Of a DNA stretch of 11,502 nucleotides, positions 1-6,867 are shown one piece after another. The position numbers were made by a program, and so were the translations under genes. The notes under the pieces are model-generated. The model was not told the DNA's origin. It did no database searches and saw only the letters and a list, made by a program, of their open reading frames with translations. The DNA lies in the NCBI GenBank assembly GCA_050184225.1, contig JBFXAN010000197.1, forward strand, positions 1 through 11,502. Reading direction: 5' to 3'. This stretch comes from JBFXAN01 sp050184225 (GTDB lineage: Bacteria > Chloroflexota > Dehalococcoidia > CAUJGQ01). How positions within the stretch are numbered: position 1 is the first letter of the stretch; every line of letters starts with the position of its first letter.

Positions 1-1848
1 CGGCAGGTGCATGACGCCATCGTCGAGCGTCGGGCTGCGGCCGTCTCCCCCGTATCGCGTGCTGCCAGTGTGCCACTCCAGGCGCCAGGCAACCGGCGGC
101 GTCTCCGCTGCCAGCGCCTCGTTCACTACGACCGTCGTCGGGCCGCCGAAGTTGGCCAGCACGAGGCGCTGGCCCTCGTCCCGCCATCGATGCAGAGCGA
201 CCACGCCGGCCGCGGGCGCCGACGCTTGCAGGTGGATGCGATCCGGCTCGCGCAACACCGGATCGTCATGCCGAAGCGCGAGCAGATCGGTGTACAGGGC
301 CAGCGTCTCCTGGTTCCGCTGTCGCTCGTGCCAGTCAAGCTTTGAACGAAGATAGGTCGATTCGGCCTGCGGGTCCGGAATCTGCGCCCGCATCGCCGGA
401 TCGGAGAACGCGGAGAAGCCGGCAAATTCGTTTCGTCGGCCCGCCGTGACCGACCGGCCCAGCTCCGGTTCATGGTCGGTAAAGTAGAGAAACGGGGTCG
501 TGGCCCCGAACTCCTGCCCCATAAAGAGCATCGGTGTTTCCGGCACGAGCAGGAGCAGTGCGGAGGCGACGCGATACGCTCCCGCGTCAACCAGCGTCGC
601 CAGCCGCTCGCCCATCGCTCGATTGCCGACCTGGTCGTGATTCTGGATGCAGTAGACAAAGGCCGATGCCGGTTCATCGGTCACAGGCGTCCCGCGCGGA
701 TGATCGCGCCGCCGCGAATGCTGGCCTTGATAGAGAAATCCCCCCTGGATCGTCCGAGCGATCTCGGGAGCGGTCCCCTCGAAGTCGCCGAAGTACCCCT
801 GGCGGTCGCCGGTGATGCACACACGGACCGCGTGGTGAAAGTCGTCCGCCCAGACCGCATCGAGGCCGTACCCGTCGTCTTCGGGCGAGCGCAGCAGCTT
901 GACATCGTTTCGGTCGTCTTCGGCGATCACGACCGCCGATCGCGGATGTGCCGCCGTGCGCGCCCGCGCTGCAATCTCGCCAAGAATGTGCCAACCGCTG
1001 CGGTCGTGCATTGCATGAACGGCATCGAGCCGTAGGCCGTCGATGTGAAACTCGCGCATCCACCGCCAGATATTGGTCAGGATCAACTCGCGCACGCGGT
1101 GGCTATTGTCACCGCCGAAGTTGAGCGCCTCGCCCCAGGGTGTGTGGAACTCGTCGGTGAAGTAATCCGGCGCATAGGCGCGGAGGTAGTTGCCATCCGG
1201 TCCCAGGTGATTGTAAACGACGTCCAGGATGACGCCGATCTCAGCCGCGTGGGCAGCATCAACCAGCCGGCGCAGGCCGTCCGGCCCGCCGTAGGCGTGG
1301 TGCGGTGCAAAGAGGTTGACGCCGTCATAGCCCCAGCCATGACTGCCGGGGAACTCCGCCACCGGCATCAGCTCGATTGCCGTCACGCCGAGCGCCCGAA
1401 GCTCCGGGAGCCGCTCGATCATCGCGTCGAATGTGCCCGCGGTGGTGAAGGTTCCCACATGACACTCGTAGATCACCAGCCCGTCCATCGTCAGGCCGGT
1501 CCACGCGCCATCAGTCCAAACGAACGCCCCCGGATCGACGATCGCCGATGGTCCATGTGGCCCTTCCGGTTGTGACCGAGAGCACGGGTCAGGAAAGCTT
1601 GCGTCGCCATTCAGCCGGAATCGGTATCGATCGCCCGCGCGTGCGTCTGGCACAAGCCCGACAAATGCCCCATCCTCGTCTGCCGGCTCCATGTCGTAGT
1701 GGCGGACTCCGGAAGGTCCATACAATTCAACATCAACCCGGCCGGCGTTCGGTGCCCAGACCCGAAACCGGACGCCGCCCTCCGACACGACGGTCGCGCC
1801 GAGGTCCGGCGTCCAGTTTGAAAGACTGGCGATGTGAAGTTCGGTCAT
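1..1848 (-). CDS. treZ: Malto-oligosyltrehalose trehalohydrolase (GH13), C-terminal end cut by window edge
   Basis: TreZ hydrolyses the maltooligosyl-trehalose made by TreY and releases free trehalose in the cytoplasm. The frame is open for 616 codons from ATG at 1848 to position 1, so only the last few residues are missing compared with the family's usual length of roughly 560-620. An N-terminal beta-sandwich (CBM48-like, about residues 10-110) precedes the GH13 barrel. All four GH13 regions are visible: DVVYNHLGP (209-217), GLRLDAVHAM with nucleophile Asp275, IAEDDRND with acid/base Glu310, and IQNHDQVGNR with Asp405. The QNHDQVGNRAMGER stretch is typical of TreZ rather than of branching enzyme. 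A GGAGG lies 6 nt before the ATG, which fixes the start. treY or treX would be expected further left, outside the window. Family assignment is firm; GlgB is the main alternative and is unlikely. Confidence 0.93.
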   Translation of the reverse strand, partial: MTELHIASLSNWTPDLGATVVSEGGVRFRVWAPNAGRVDVELYGPSGVRHYDMEPADEDGAFVGLVPDARAGDRYRFRLNGDASFPDPCSRSQPEGPHGPSAIVDPGAFVWTDGAWTGLTMDGLVIYECHVGTFTTAGTFDAMIERLPELRALGVTAIELMPVAEFPGSHGWGYDGVNLFAPHHAYGGPDGLRRLVDAAHAAEIGVILDVVYNHLGPDGNYLRAYAPDYFTDEFHTPWGEALNFGGDNSHRVRELILTNIWRWMREFHIDGLRLDAVHAMHDRSGWHILGEIAARARTAAHPRSAVVIAEDDRNDVKLLRSPEDDGYGLDAVWADDFHHAVRVCITGDRQGYFGDFEGTAPEIARTIQGGFLYQGQHSRRRDHPRGTPVTDEPASAFVYCIQNHDQVGNRAMGERLATLVDAGAYRVASALLLLVPETPMLFMGQEFGATTPFLYFTDHEPELGRSVTAGRRNEFAGFSAFSDPAMRAQIPDPQAESTYLRSKLDWHERQRNQETLALYTDLLALRHDDPVLREPDRIHLQASAPAAGVVALHRWRDEGQRLVLANFGGPTTVVVNEALAAETPPVAWRLEWHTGSTRYGGDGRSPTLDDGVMHLP

Positions 1849-1989
1849 ACGCATCCTCCGGATGGCTGCGGTCCGCCCACCGATCGCATCGTCTCGGAAA
1901 TTTCGCGGGAACGCTACACCAATTCAACCGGAAGCGGCGCTGGACACCGGCATCGTTCTGCAACGTAGTGAAAGACTCATCAGCAACCA

Positions 1990-2059
1990 CCTGGGAGCGC
2001 GGCCATCCTGGCCGCTGACCGCGTTCAAATCAGGCAGCCAGGATGGTCGCGCTCCCAGG
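1990..2059. repeat. REP-like palindromic repeat, copy 1
   Basis: Two 23-nt arms (1990-2012 and 2037-2059) are inverted complements with one mismatch, around a 24-nt loop. The outer part of the arm is CCTGGGAGCGCGG, shared with copies at 6770-6838 and 11364-11436. This copy begins 17 nt past the multicopper oxidase stop codon on the minus strand. In RNA it would form a long stable hairpin, so it could also end or protect that transcript. No poly-U tract follows. Confidence 0.85.
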
Positions 2060-2076
2060 CTTGAACTGAGCGCTCC

Positions 2077-3210
2077 CTACGCGCTCGACTTCGATGGATC
2101 GTCCACAATCAGCACGGTCACCAGCCCGAACATGCCCGTCGGCGCCTCCGCATGCGAGAGCGTGTGGCAGTGGAATGCCCACGTACCGGGGTTGTCGGCC
2201 TCGATGATCACCTCGTAGCGGTCGCCGGGAGCGATATCGAGGTTGTCACAGAAGTACGGGCTCGAGAGGAGATAACCGTCCTTGGCGACGACCTGCATCG
2301 GCATGCCGTGGAGATGCATGGGGTGGTTCATCAAACCCTCGTTCAGGTAACGCACCAGCACGCGCTCGCCGAGGCTTGCCTTCAGCGGTTGGGTTGCCGG
2401 GAAGCTCTTGCCGTTGAGCGTGAAGCCAAGGAGCGTATCGTTGAGCACAATCGTGTACTCCCGATCGAACGCGGGGTACGTCGATCGATCGCGTGGCTCA
2501 ATGATGAAAGGCCCCAACAACCCCTTGCCCACCTGCTCCATCGCGTTGTGATGTGAGTGATACATATGCGTCCCCGCCGGTTCTGCGACGAACTCATACG
2601 TGAAGGTGGCGCCGGGCTTGATCGGTGGCTGCGTGATGAAGGGCACGCCGTCCATCCCGTTCGGCGTTCTCAGTCCATGCCAATGAACCGATGTACTCTC
2701 CGGCAGGTTGTTCGTCACGACGAAGCGGACCCTGTCGCCTTCGGTGACGCGGATCTCGGGGCCAGGAAGCGTGCCGTTATAGGCAAAGGCATCCTTGTAT
2801 TCCTCGGGGCGCACCTCCCAGCGGACGGCATCACAGGTCAGTGTGAAGACCTTGGTGTCGCCATCCATCTCAAACGCCAGCGGTTGGCCACCGATCCCCT
2901 TCGTCTTTGCCGGAAAGGACGTGATCCCTTCCTCATGGTGACGGTCCATCTCATCGGCGGATGAACCCGCGCGCGGCGAAGCCTGCACCATCGTAGCGCC
3001 GTGGCTCGCGTGGTTGGCCGTCTGAGTCGCGGGCTGGGCTGTCGCCGCGGCGCCGGCGCGTTGTTCCTGCAATAGTCGTTTGGTCGCCTCGCGCCGCTCA
3101 TGCTCGGAGGTGGTGCCACAGGCCGCGCTCACACCCACCAGCGCCACGCCGCCCGCACCAAGTCCCAGGTGTCGAAGCAGTCCTCGACGAGAAAAGTTCG
3201 CGATCGCCAT
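2077..3210 (-). CDS. Multicopper oxidase, two cupredoxin domains, Tat-exported probable lipoprotein
   Basis: This is a laccase-like oxidase expected to oxidise metal ions or phenolics outside the membrane and reduce O2 to water. The N-terminus has a twin-arginine motif (SRRGLLRHLG, Arg8-Arg9), a hydrophobic segment and a Cys at 31 (VSAAC), so it is probably a Tat lipoprotein, although the lipobox lacks the usual Leu. A flexible His/Met-containing linker fills residues 35-100. Copper motifs are complete: HWHG (176-179), MYHSH (216-220), NHPMHLHG (295-302) and HCHTLSH (347-353) with Met360. The type 1 ligands (His296, Cys348, His353, Met360) sit in the second domain and domain 1 has no Cys in its HSH motif, as in type B two-domain oxidases. 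At 377 residues it is shorter than three-domain laccases. GGGAGG about 8 nt upstream supports the ATG. The substrate cannot be told from sequence. Confidence 0.92.
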   Translation of the reverse strand: MAIANFSRRGLLRHLGLGAGGVALVGVSAACGTTSEHERREATKRLLQEQRAGAAATAQPATQTANHASHGATMVQASPRAGSSADEMDRHHEEGITSFPAKTKGIGGQPLAFEMDGDTKVFTLTCDAVRWEVRPEEYKDAFAYNGTLPGPEIRVTEGDRVRFVVTNNLPESTSVHWHGLRTPNGMDGVPFITQPPIKPGATFTYEFVAEPAGTHMYHSHHNAMEQVGKGLLGPFIIEPRDRSTYPAFDREYTIVLNDTLLGFTLNGKSFPATQPLKASLGERVLVRYLNEGLMNHPMHLHGMPMQVVAKDGYLLSSPYFCDNLDIAPGDRYEVIIEADNPGTWAFHCHTLSHAEAPTGMFGLVTVLIVDDPSKSSA

Positions 3211-3358
3211 CGGCCGGTCCTCCCGTTCGTTCTATTCGTCACAAGCGTAGACCGGGGCGGCGGGCGAGTCTGTCCGGTGTGACCGACGTTGGCTGTGGGG
3301 TAATTTCCGACATGTGTGGCTGTACGTCGCTCGATCCGACCGGCTGCGCGGCGAAGGG

Positions 3359-4009
3359 TTACGAACCAGAGCCGAACAGTCCCGCTTCGAGCGCATAGCG
3401 GACTAACTCGGCCCGATGGTGGAGGCCGAGCTTTTCCATGATCCGCTGCCGGTAGGTATCCACGGTCTTGGGGCTGAGATACAACTGCCGGCCGATCTCC
3501 GTGTTGCTGTAGCCGCCGACGGTGAGGCGCAATACCTCTGCTTCCTGTTCAGACAACCGTCCTCCCGCCGGCAGCTCCGGCCGGTCGCGACGCTGGTATG
3601 CCTCCAGCAGAAGCCGGGTTGCCGACGGGTAGAGAAAGGCTTCGCCGCGGTGCACAGTTCGAATCGCTTCCATCAGTTCCGTGTCCGCCGATCGCTTCAA
3701 CACGTAGCCGGAACCACCCGCTTCGAGAACCCGCAGCAGATATTGCTCCTCGGCGTGCATCGTCAGCACGAGCACCCGTGTCCCAGTGATCTGCGCGGTG
3801 ATCTCCGCCGTCGCTGCCAGCCCGTCTTTGACCGGCATCGAGATGTCCATGACGACGACGTCCGGATGTAGTGCCTCGGCGACGCGTACGGCTTCCTCGC
3901 CGTTACCCGCCTCGCCGACGACCTGCATGTCTGGTTCAGCGTTGAGCAGTGCCTTGAGTCCGGCGCGCAGGACGGCGTGATCGTCGGCCAGCACCACAGA
4001 GATCGTCAT
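3359..4009 (-). CDS. NarL/FixJ-family response regulator
   Basis: A DNA-binding response regulator of 216 residues. The receiver domain (about 1-120) has the acidic pair Asp9/Asp10, phospho-acceptor Asp55 in VVVMDISMP, Thr83 and Lys105. The C-terminal LuxR-type helix-turn-helix (about 150-210) carries LSEQEAEVL and the recognition-helix region TEIGRQLYLSPKTVDTY. Its ATG overlaps the stop of the kinase gene by 4 bp (ATGA), so the two are translationally coupled and form a cognate pair. The nearest downstream gene is the multicopper oxidase, whose start is 148 nt beyond this stop. That gap is large enough for a separate promoter, and whether the oxidase is a target is unknown. Confidence 0.95.
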   Translation of the reverse strand: MTISVVLADDHAVLRAGLKALLNAEPDMQVVGEAGNGEEAVRVAEALHPDVVVMDISMPVKDGLAATAEITAQITGTRVLVLTMHAEEQYLLRVLEAGGSGYVLKRSADTELMEAIRTVHRGEAFLYPSATRLLLEAYQRRDRPELPAGGRLSEQEAEVLRLTVGGYSNTEIGRQLYLSPKTVDTYRQRIMEKLGLHHRAELVRYALEAGLFGSGS

Positions 4010-5238
4010 GGCTCCAGATCCTCGTGCAATGGTACGACCAGCGTCACCGTCGTTCCCGCGCCCGGCTCGCTGCGCAGGTCGAGGTAGCCGCCGGTGAGCT
4101 GCGCGCGTTCCTGCATGCCAAACAATCCCAATCCCCGTTCTCGCGAGGCGAGCGTCTCATCGAGATCAAACCCCTTGCCGTTGTCTCGCACGGTCACGAT
4201 CAGATGAGTGCCTTCACCGCGTAGTTCAATCTCGACCAGCGTGGCGGCGGCGTGCTTCGCCGTATTGGTCAGCGCCTCCTGAATGATGCGATAGACCATC
4301 AATTCCCGGTCGCGTGGTAGACGGCTGCCCCCCGCGTGCGCGCGCACGCGCACCGCGATGTCCCAACGGTCACTGAACTCACGCGCATAGCTCTCGACCG
4401 CCGGTATCAATCCAAGGTCGTCGAGCGTGCTCGGTCTGAGGTCAATCGCCATACGACGGACGCCATCGAGGGCGCCCGAGGTGAGCTCGAGCAGCTCGAG
4501 CAGATCGCCCCGCCGCTCATCGGGTGCCGTTCTCGCCAGCAAGCGCATCCGCACCAACACGGACGTCAGCGCCTGCGCCGTGTCGTCATGCAGCTCCCGC
4601 GAAATGCGCCGCCGTTCTTCCTCCTGCGCGTTGATCACGAGCGTCGTCAACCGCTGGAGCTGTGCGTTGGCGGTCGCCAGGTCGCGGATTCGTTGCGCCA
4701 ATGTCTCGCTCGTCTGCTCATAGAGACGGGCGCCGTCGATCGCGATCGCCGCGTGCGCCGCCAGCACCTGCAGCAGCCGCTCATCCTCTTCGCTGAATTC
4801 CTCGGCGTCACGCTTGTCCGTCAGATAGATGTTTCCCAGGTTTCTCCCCCGCAACAGGATTGGTGCGCCAAGAAAGCTCGTCATCGGCGGATGAAATGGT
4901 GGAAACCCGGACGAAAACGGATGCTCATAGATGCGACGGACACGCAGCGACCGCGTTCCCCGAAGGATTACGCCGAGCAGCCCGTGCCCCTTCGGCGGCG
5001 GCCCTATCCGAGCGCGCTCTTCCGGGCTGATGCCGTTCGTGATGAACTCGACGATCTCGCCATGATCGCCCGCGACGCCAAGCGCACCGTATCGCGCGCC
5101 GGTCACCTCACACGCGGATTCGACGATGCGCTGCAACAGCGACGGAAGTGATCGCTCGGCAGCGATCTCGATCGCCGCCCGGCCGATCATGTCGAGCCGG
5201 CGATTGATGGCGTCGTCCGACGAGTGCATTCCGGCCAC
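4006..5238 (-). CDS. GAF-domain sensor histidine kinase (HisKA_3 type)
   Basis: A soluble sensor kinase of up to 410 residues with no membrane segment. One GAF domain covers about residues 25-172, followed by a short coiled coil, a HisKA_3 dimerisation domain with phospho-acceptor His217 in RRISRELHDDTAQ, and an HATPase domain with the N box (IIQEALTNTAKHA, Glu321/Asn325), DNGKGFD (352-358) and GLGLFGMQERA. The GAF segment HPFSSGFPPFHPPM (106-119) followed by SFLGAPI and YLTDK resembles the haem-binding GAF of DosS/DevS, so it may sense O2, NO or redox state; this is an inference from recalled motifs. The start is GTG at 5238 or, equally plausible, ATG at 5229, with only weak ribosome-binding sequence before either. 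It overlaps the response regulator by 4 bp. A weak promoter candidate (CTGACA at 5295-5300, GATACG at 5270-5275 on the minus strand, 19-bp spacer) lies upstream. Confidence 0.93.
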   Translation of the reverse strand: MAGMHSSDDAINRRLDMIGRAAIEIAAERSLPSLLQRIVESACEVTGARYGALGVAGDHGEIVEFITNGISPEERARIGPPPKGHGLLGVILRGTRSLRVRRIYEHPFSSGFPPFHPPMTSFLGAPILLRGRNLGNIYLTDKRDAEEFSEEDERLLQVLAAHAAIAIDGARLYEQTSETLAQRIRDLATANAQLQRLTTLVINAQEEERRRISRELHDDTAQALTSVLVRMRLLARTAPDERRGDLLELLELTSGALDGVRRMAIDLRPSTLDDLGLIPAVESYAREFSDRWDIAVRVRAHAGGSRLPRDRELMVYRIIQEALTNTAKHAAATLVEIELRGEGTHLIVTVRDNGKGFDLDETLASRERGLGLFGMQERAQLTGGYLDLRSEPGAGTTVTLVVPLHEDLEP

Positions 5239-5340
5239 CCACGCGTTGATCGCGGTTCACGCCGTCGAGCGTATCGCACGCGGCGTCTTCACGCTGTCAG
5301 GTACTGCCCGACATTGATGGAAGAACGATTCGACCAGGGG

Positions 5341-6006
5341 TCAATGGGGACGAAACGGCGACAGGCGTTCGACCTCGCTGCCCACAATCGCCAACCCGGC
5401 GTTGAAGATGTCCAGTACCGACCGCTGCTCCGGCAGGGCAGCCAGCGCCAGCGGCGCCGGTCCAAACGGTGTCCCGCTGACCACCACATCATCGTGGTCA
5501 CCCGATTCGAGGAAGGCGGCGCCGGTGATGCGCGAGAGCACGATCGCCTGAACTCGACCTTCGCCGAGCACCGCAAACAGGCGTTCAGTAGAATCGACCG
5601 GCAGGTGCCGCACCTGATGGTGGTGGCGAATCAAGTACTCTAGCGCGTAGCTGTCCGCCTTCACCCCGACGATCCCGCCGAAATGCTGCCATCCCGGCCA
5701 GATCAGACCGTGCTTCAGCGTGAGGGCCTGCAACTCCTCGATGTGATAGCGATCGGAGAACGCAAACCAGCGCAGTCTCCGATCGGTGATCGTGAAGTCT
5801 GCCGCCGCATCAGCCCGGCCCACCGTCAGTTGAATCTCTTGCGCCATCACGCCATCGACCGCGTCAAACGTGACCTCAACACCCTGGGAGTTGAAGGCAT
5901 CACGCACCAGGTCAATCGTGGCGCCGTGCAACTCGCCCCACTCCTCCGTTACATACGGTGGGTTCGATCGATCCACGGCAATCGTGACAGTCGCAGGGCC
6001 ATTCAC
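5341..6006 (-). CDS. Orphan solute-binding-protein-fold protein (SBP_bac_3-like) without signal peptide
   Basis: A protein of about 221 residues with the pattern of extracellular solute-binding proteins family 3: an opening strand TVTIAVDRSNPPYV, GATIDLVRDAF near residues 28-38, then GRADAAADFTITDRRLRWF and FSDRYH, matching the family's sGkaDa...TiTdeR....FSdpY. No signal peptide or lipobox is visible, and no permease or ATPase gene is nearby. It may therefore be a cytoplasmic ligand-binding protein or a decayed transporter component. The frame stays open up to 6210, but that extension runs into dps, is basic and shows no hydrophobic stretch. I chose GTG at 6006 because an extended -10 (TGCTATGCT) ends 6 nt before it, suggesting leaderless translation; no Shine-Dalgarno sequence is present. 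The fold call is good; the role is unknown. Confidence 0.72.
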   Translation of the reverse strand: MNGPATVTIAVDRSNPPYVTEEWGELHGATIDLVRDAFNSQGVEVTFDAVDGVMAQEIQLTVGRADAAADFTITDRRLRWFAFSDRYHIEELQALTLKHGLIWPGWQHFGGIVGVKADSYALEYLIRHHHQVRHLPVDSTERLFAVLGEGRVQAIVLSRITGAAFLESGDHDDVVVSGTPFGPAPLALAALPEQRSVLDIFNAGLAIVGSEVERLSPFRPH

Positions 6007-6021
6007 AGGCGAAGCATAGCA
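6007..6021 (-). promoter_or_regulatory. Extended -10 promoter for a leaderless mRNA (SBP-like gene)
   Basis: On the minus strand TGCTATGCT (6021-6013) matches an extended -10 element (TGN plus TATAAT-like). Six nucleotides separate it from the GTG at 6006, placing the expected transcription start at or next to the start codon. No good -35 is seen, as is common for extended -10 promoters. Confidence 0.45.
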
Positions 6022-6030
6022 AATCGAACG

Positions 6031-6060
6031 GGCGGCGCTACGCGCGTCATCGGCGCCGCC
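6031..6060 (-). terminator. GC-rich hairpin downstream of dps, possible terminator
   Basis: GGCGGCGC and GCGCCGCC form a perfect 8-bp stem (6031-6038 with 6053-6060) around a 14-nt loop, starting 37 nt past the dps stop. The minus-strand continuation CGTTCGATTT is only mildly U-rich, so termination may be partial. It separates dps from the promoter of the next gene. Confidence 0.4.
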
Positions 6061-6097
6061 ATATCCAACCCAATCGTGTGAGAGGAGTGGCCGCTGG

Positions 6098-6625
6098 TTA
6101 CTCTTTCTGGAGGTGCGCCTCCAGGAACCAGAGATGCTTATCCACTCCACGCGAGATCTCGGTGAACAGGTCCGACGTATCCATGTCACCGGCTGCCGCT
6201 GCCTCATCAATCGCCTGCCGTGTCGCGTTCGCGTAGTCGCCGTAGCGATCAGCCAGTGCCTCTACGTGTTGGAGGCCGCGTCGGAGATCGGCCGGATATT
6301 CCGGCAGGCGCGAGCCGCCAGCCGCCATCCGCACAGTCCCGGCCGCCTCACCGCCGAGCGCTGTTGCCCGCTCCGCGATCATGTCAACGTAGCCGAGCAC
6401 CGATCCTGCCAGCTCATCGAACAACTCGTGAAGCTGGATGAACTCCGGACCGCGTACGTTCCAGTGTGCCTGCTTGGTCTGCGAATACAGGTCGGACGAG
6501 TCCGCGAGATGCTGATTGAGCAACATGATCATGTGCTCACGTGTCGCTTGCGACAGACTATTGCGGGTACGGAAGGCGCGCGCTTCCTTGTGTTTTGCCG
6601 TCCGAGGGGACTGTGCGGTGGTCAT
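6098..6625 (-). CDS. dps: Dps, DNA-binding ferritin-like protein
   Basis: Dps forms a 12-subunit shell that oxidises Fe(II), preferentially with peroxide, stores the iron and protects DNA. From ATG at 6625 it has 175 residues, within the family range. The ferroxidase ligands align exactly with E. coli Dps spacing: His54 in KQAHWNVRGP, His66 and Asp70 in LHELFDE, Asp81 and Glu85 in YVDMIAERA. A Lys/Arg-rich N-terminal tail (residues 8-30) fits DNA binding. Two ATGs are possible: 6631 lies only 3 nt after GGAGG, whereas 6625 lies 9 nt after it, so 6625 is preferred (the longer form adds Met-Ala). The region just upstream carries a perfect inverted repeat that suggests regulated expression. A GC-rich hairpin follows the gene. 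Confidence 0.95.
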   Translation of the reverse strand: MTTAQSPRTAKHKEARAFRTRNSLSQATREHMIMLLNQHLADSSDLYSQTKQAHWNVRGPEFIQLHELFDELAGSVLGYVDMIAERATALGGEAAGTVRMAAGGSRLPEYPADLRRGLQHVEALADRYGDYANATRQAIDEAAAAGDMDTSDLFTEISRGVDKHLWFLEAHLQKE

Positions 6626-6641
6626 GGCCATCTTCCTCCAA

Positions 6642-6676
6642 CGTGTCTCGCTTGAGCGTATATGGAGCGAGACACG
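6642..6676. promoter_or_regulatory. Perfect 11-bp inverted repeat over the likely dps promoter
   Basis: CGTGTCTCGCT (6642-6652) and AGCGAGACACG (6666-6676) are perfect inverted complements around a 13-nt spacer. The spacer contains TATACG on the minus strand (6662-6657), a possible -10 for dps, and the repeat ends a few bases before the GGAGG. This placement fits an operator for a dimeric repressor, or a hairpin in the dps leader. A smaller inverted repeat, CTTCCT/AGGAAG, lies at 6681-6696. The cognate regulator is not evident. Confidence 0.55.
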
Positions 6677-6769
6677 CTGCCTTCCTCCGAAGGAAGTAGC
6701 TGACCGGCGATGAGGGAGGAGGAATGCAAAAGGTAACTATCAGTCGTTGCGTTAACTCGTGCATACTCC

Positions 6770-6838
6770 CCTGGGAGCGCGGACATCCTGCCCGCCGGTC
6801 GTTTCGTACCATGCGGACAGGATGTCCGCGCTCCCAGG
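6770..6838. repeat. REP-like palindromic repeat, copy 2 (shared flank to 6861)
   Basis: Arms of 26 nt (6770-6795 and 6813-6838) are inverted complements with one mismatch around a 17-nt loop. The outer core CCTGGGAGCGCGG matches copies 1 and 3. It lies 29 nt past the stop of the CaiB-like gene. The bases that follow on the plus strand (6839-6861) match those after copy 3 at 18 of 23 positions, so the repeated unit is longer than the hairpin. Confidence 0.87.
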
Positions 6839-6867
6839 ATGTTGCGATGCGCCGGGCCGTGCCACGG

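Noticed and set aside
472..1575. Plus- and minus-strand open frames inside treZ
   Set aside because: The GH13 catalytic motifs are all in one continuous minus-strand frame from 1848 to 1, so the others are shadows.
1990..2059. CRISPR or IS end as an explanation for the repeated palindromes
   Set aside because: Copies are kilobases apart with no regular spacers, and no transposase gene or open frame lies between paired ends.
4336..5151. A 271-codon plus-strand open frame antisense to the histidine kinase
   Set aside because: The kinase frame has all domain motifs; the antisense product is Arg-rich and featureless, typical of a GC-rich shadow frame.
6007..6210. N-terminal extension of the solute-binding-like protein to 6210
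   Set aside because: It would overlap dps by over 100 bp, is Arg/Ser-rich without a hydrophobic segment, and includes a dps-downstream hairpin. The GTG at 6006 has its own promoter-like element.
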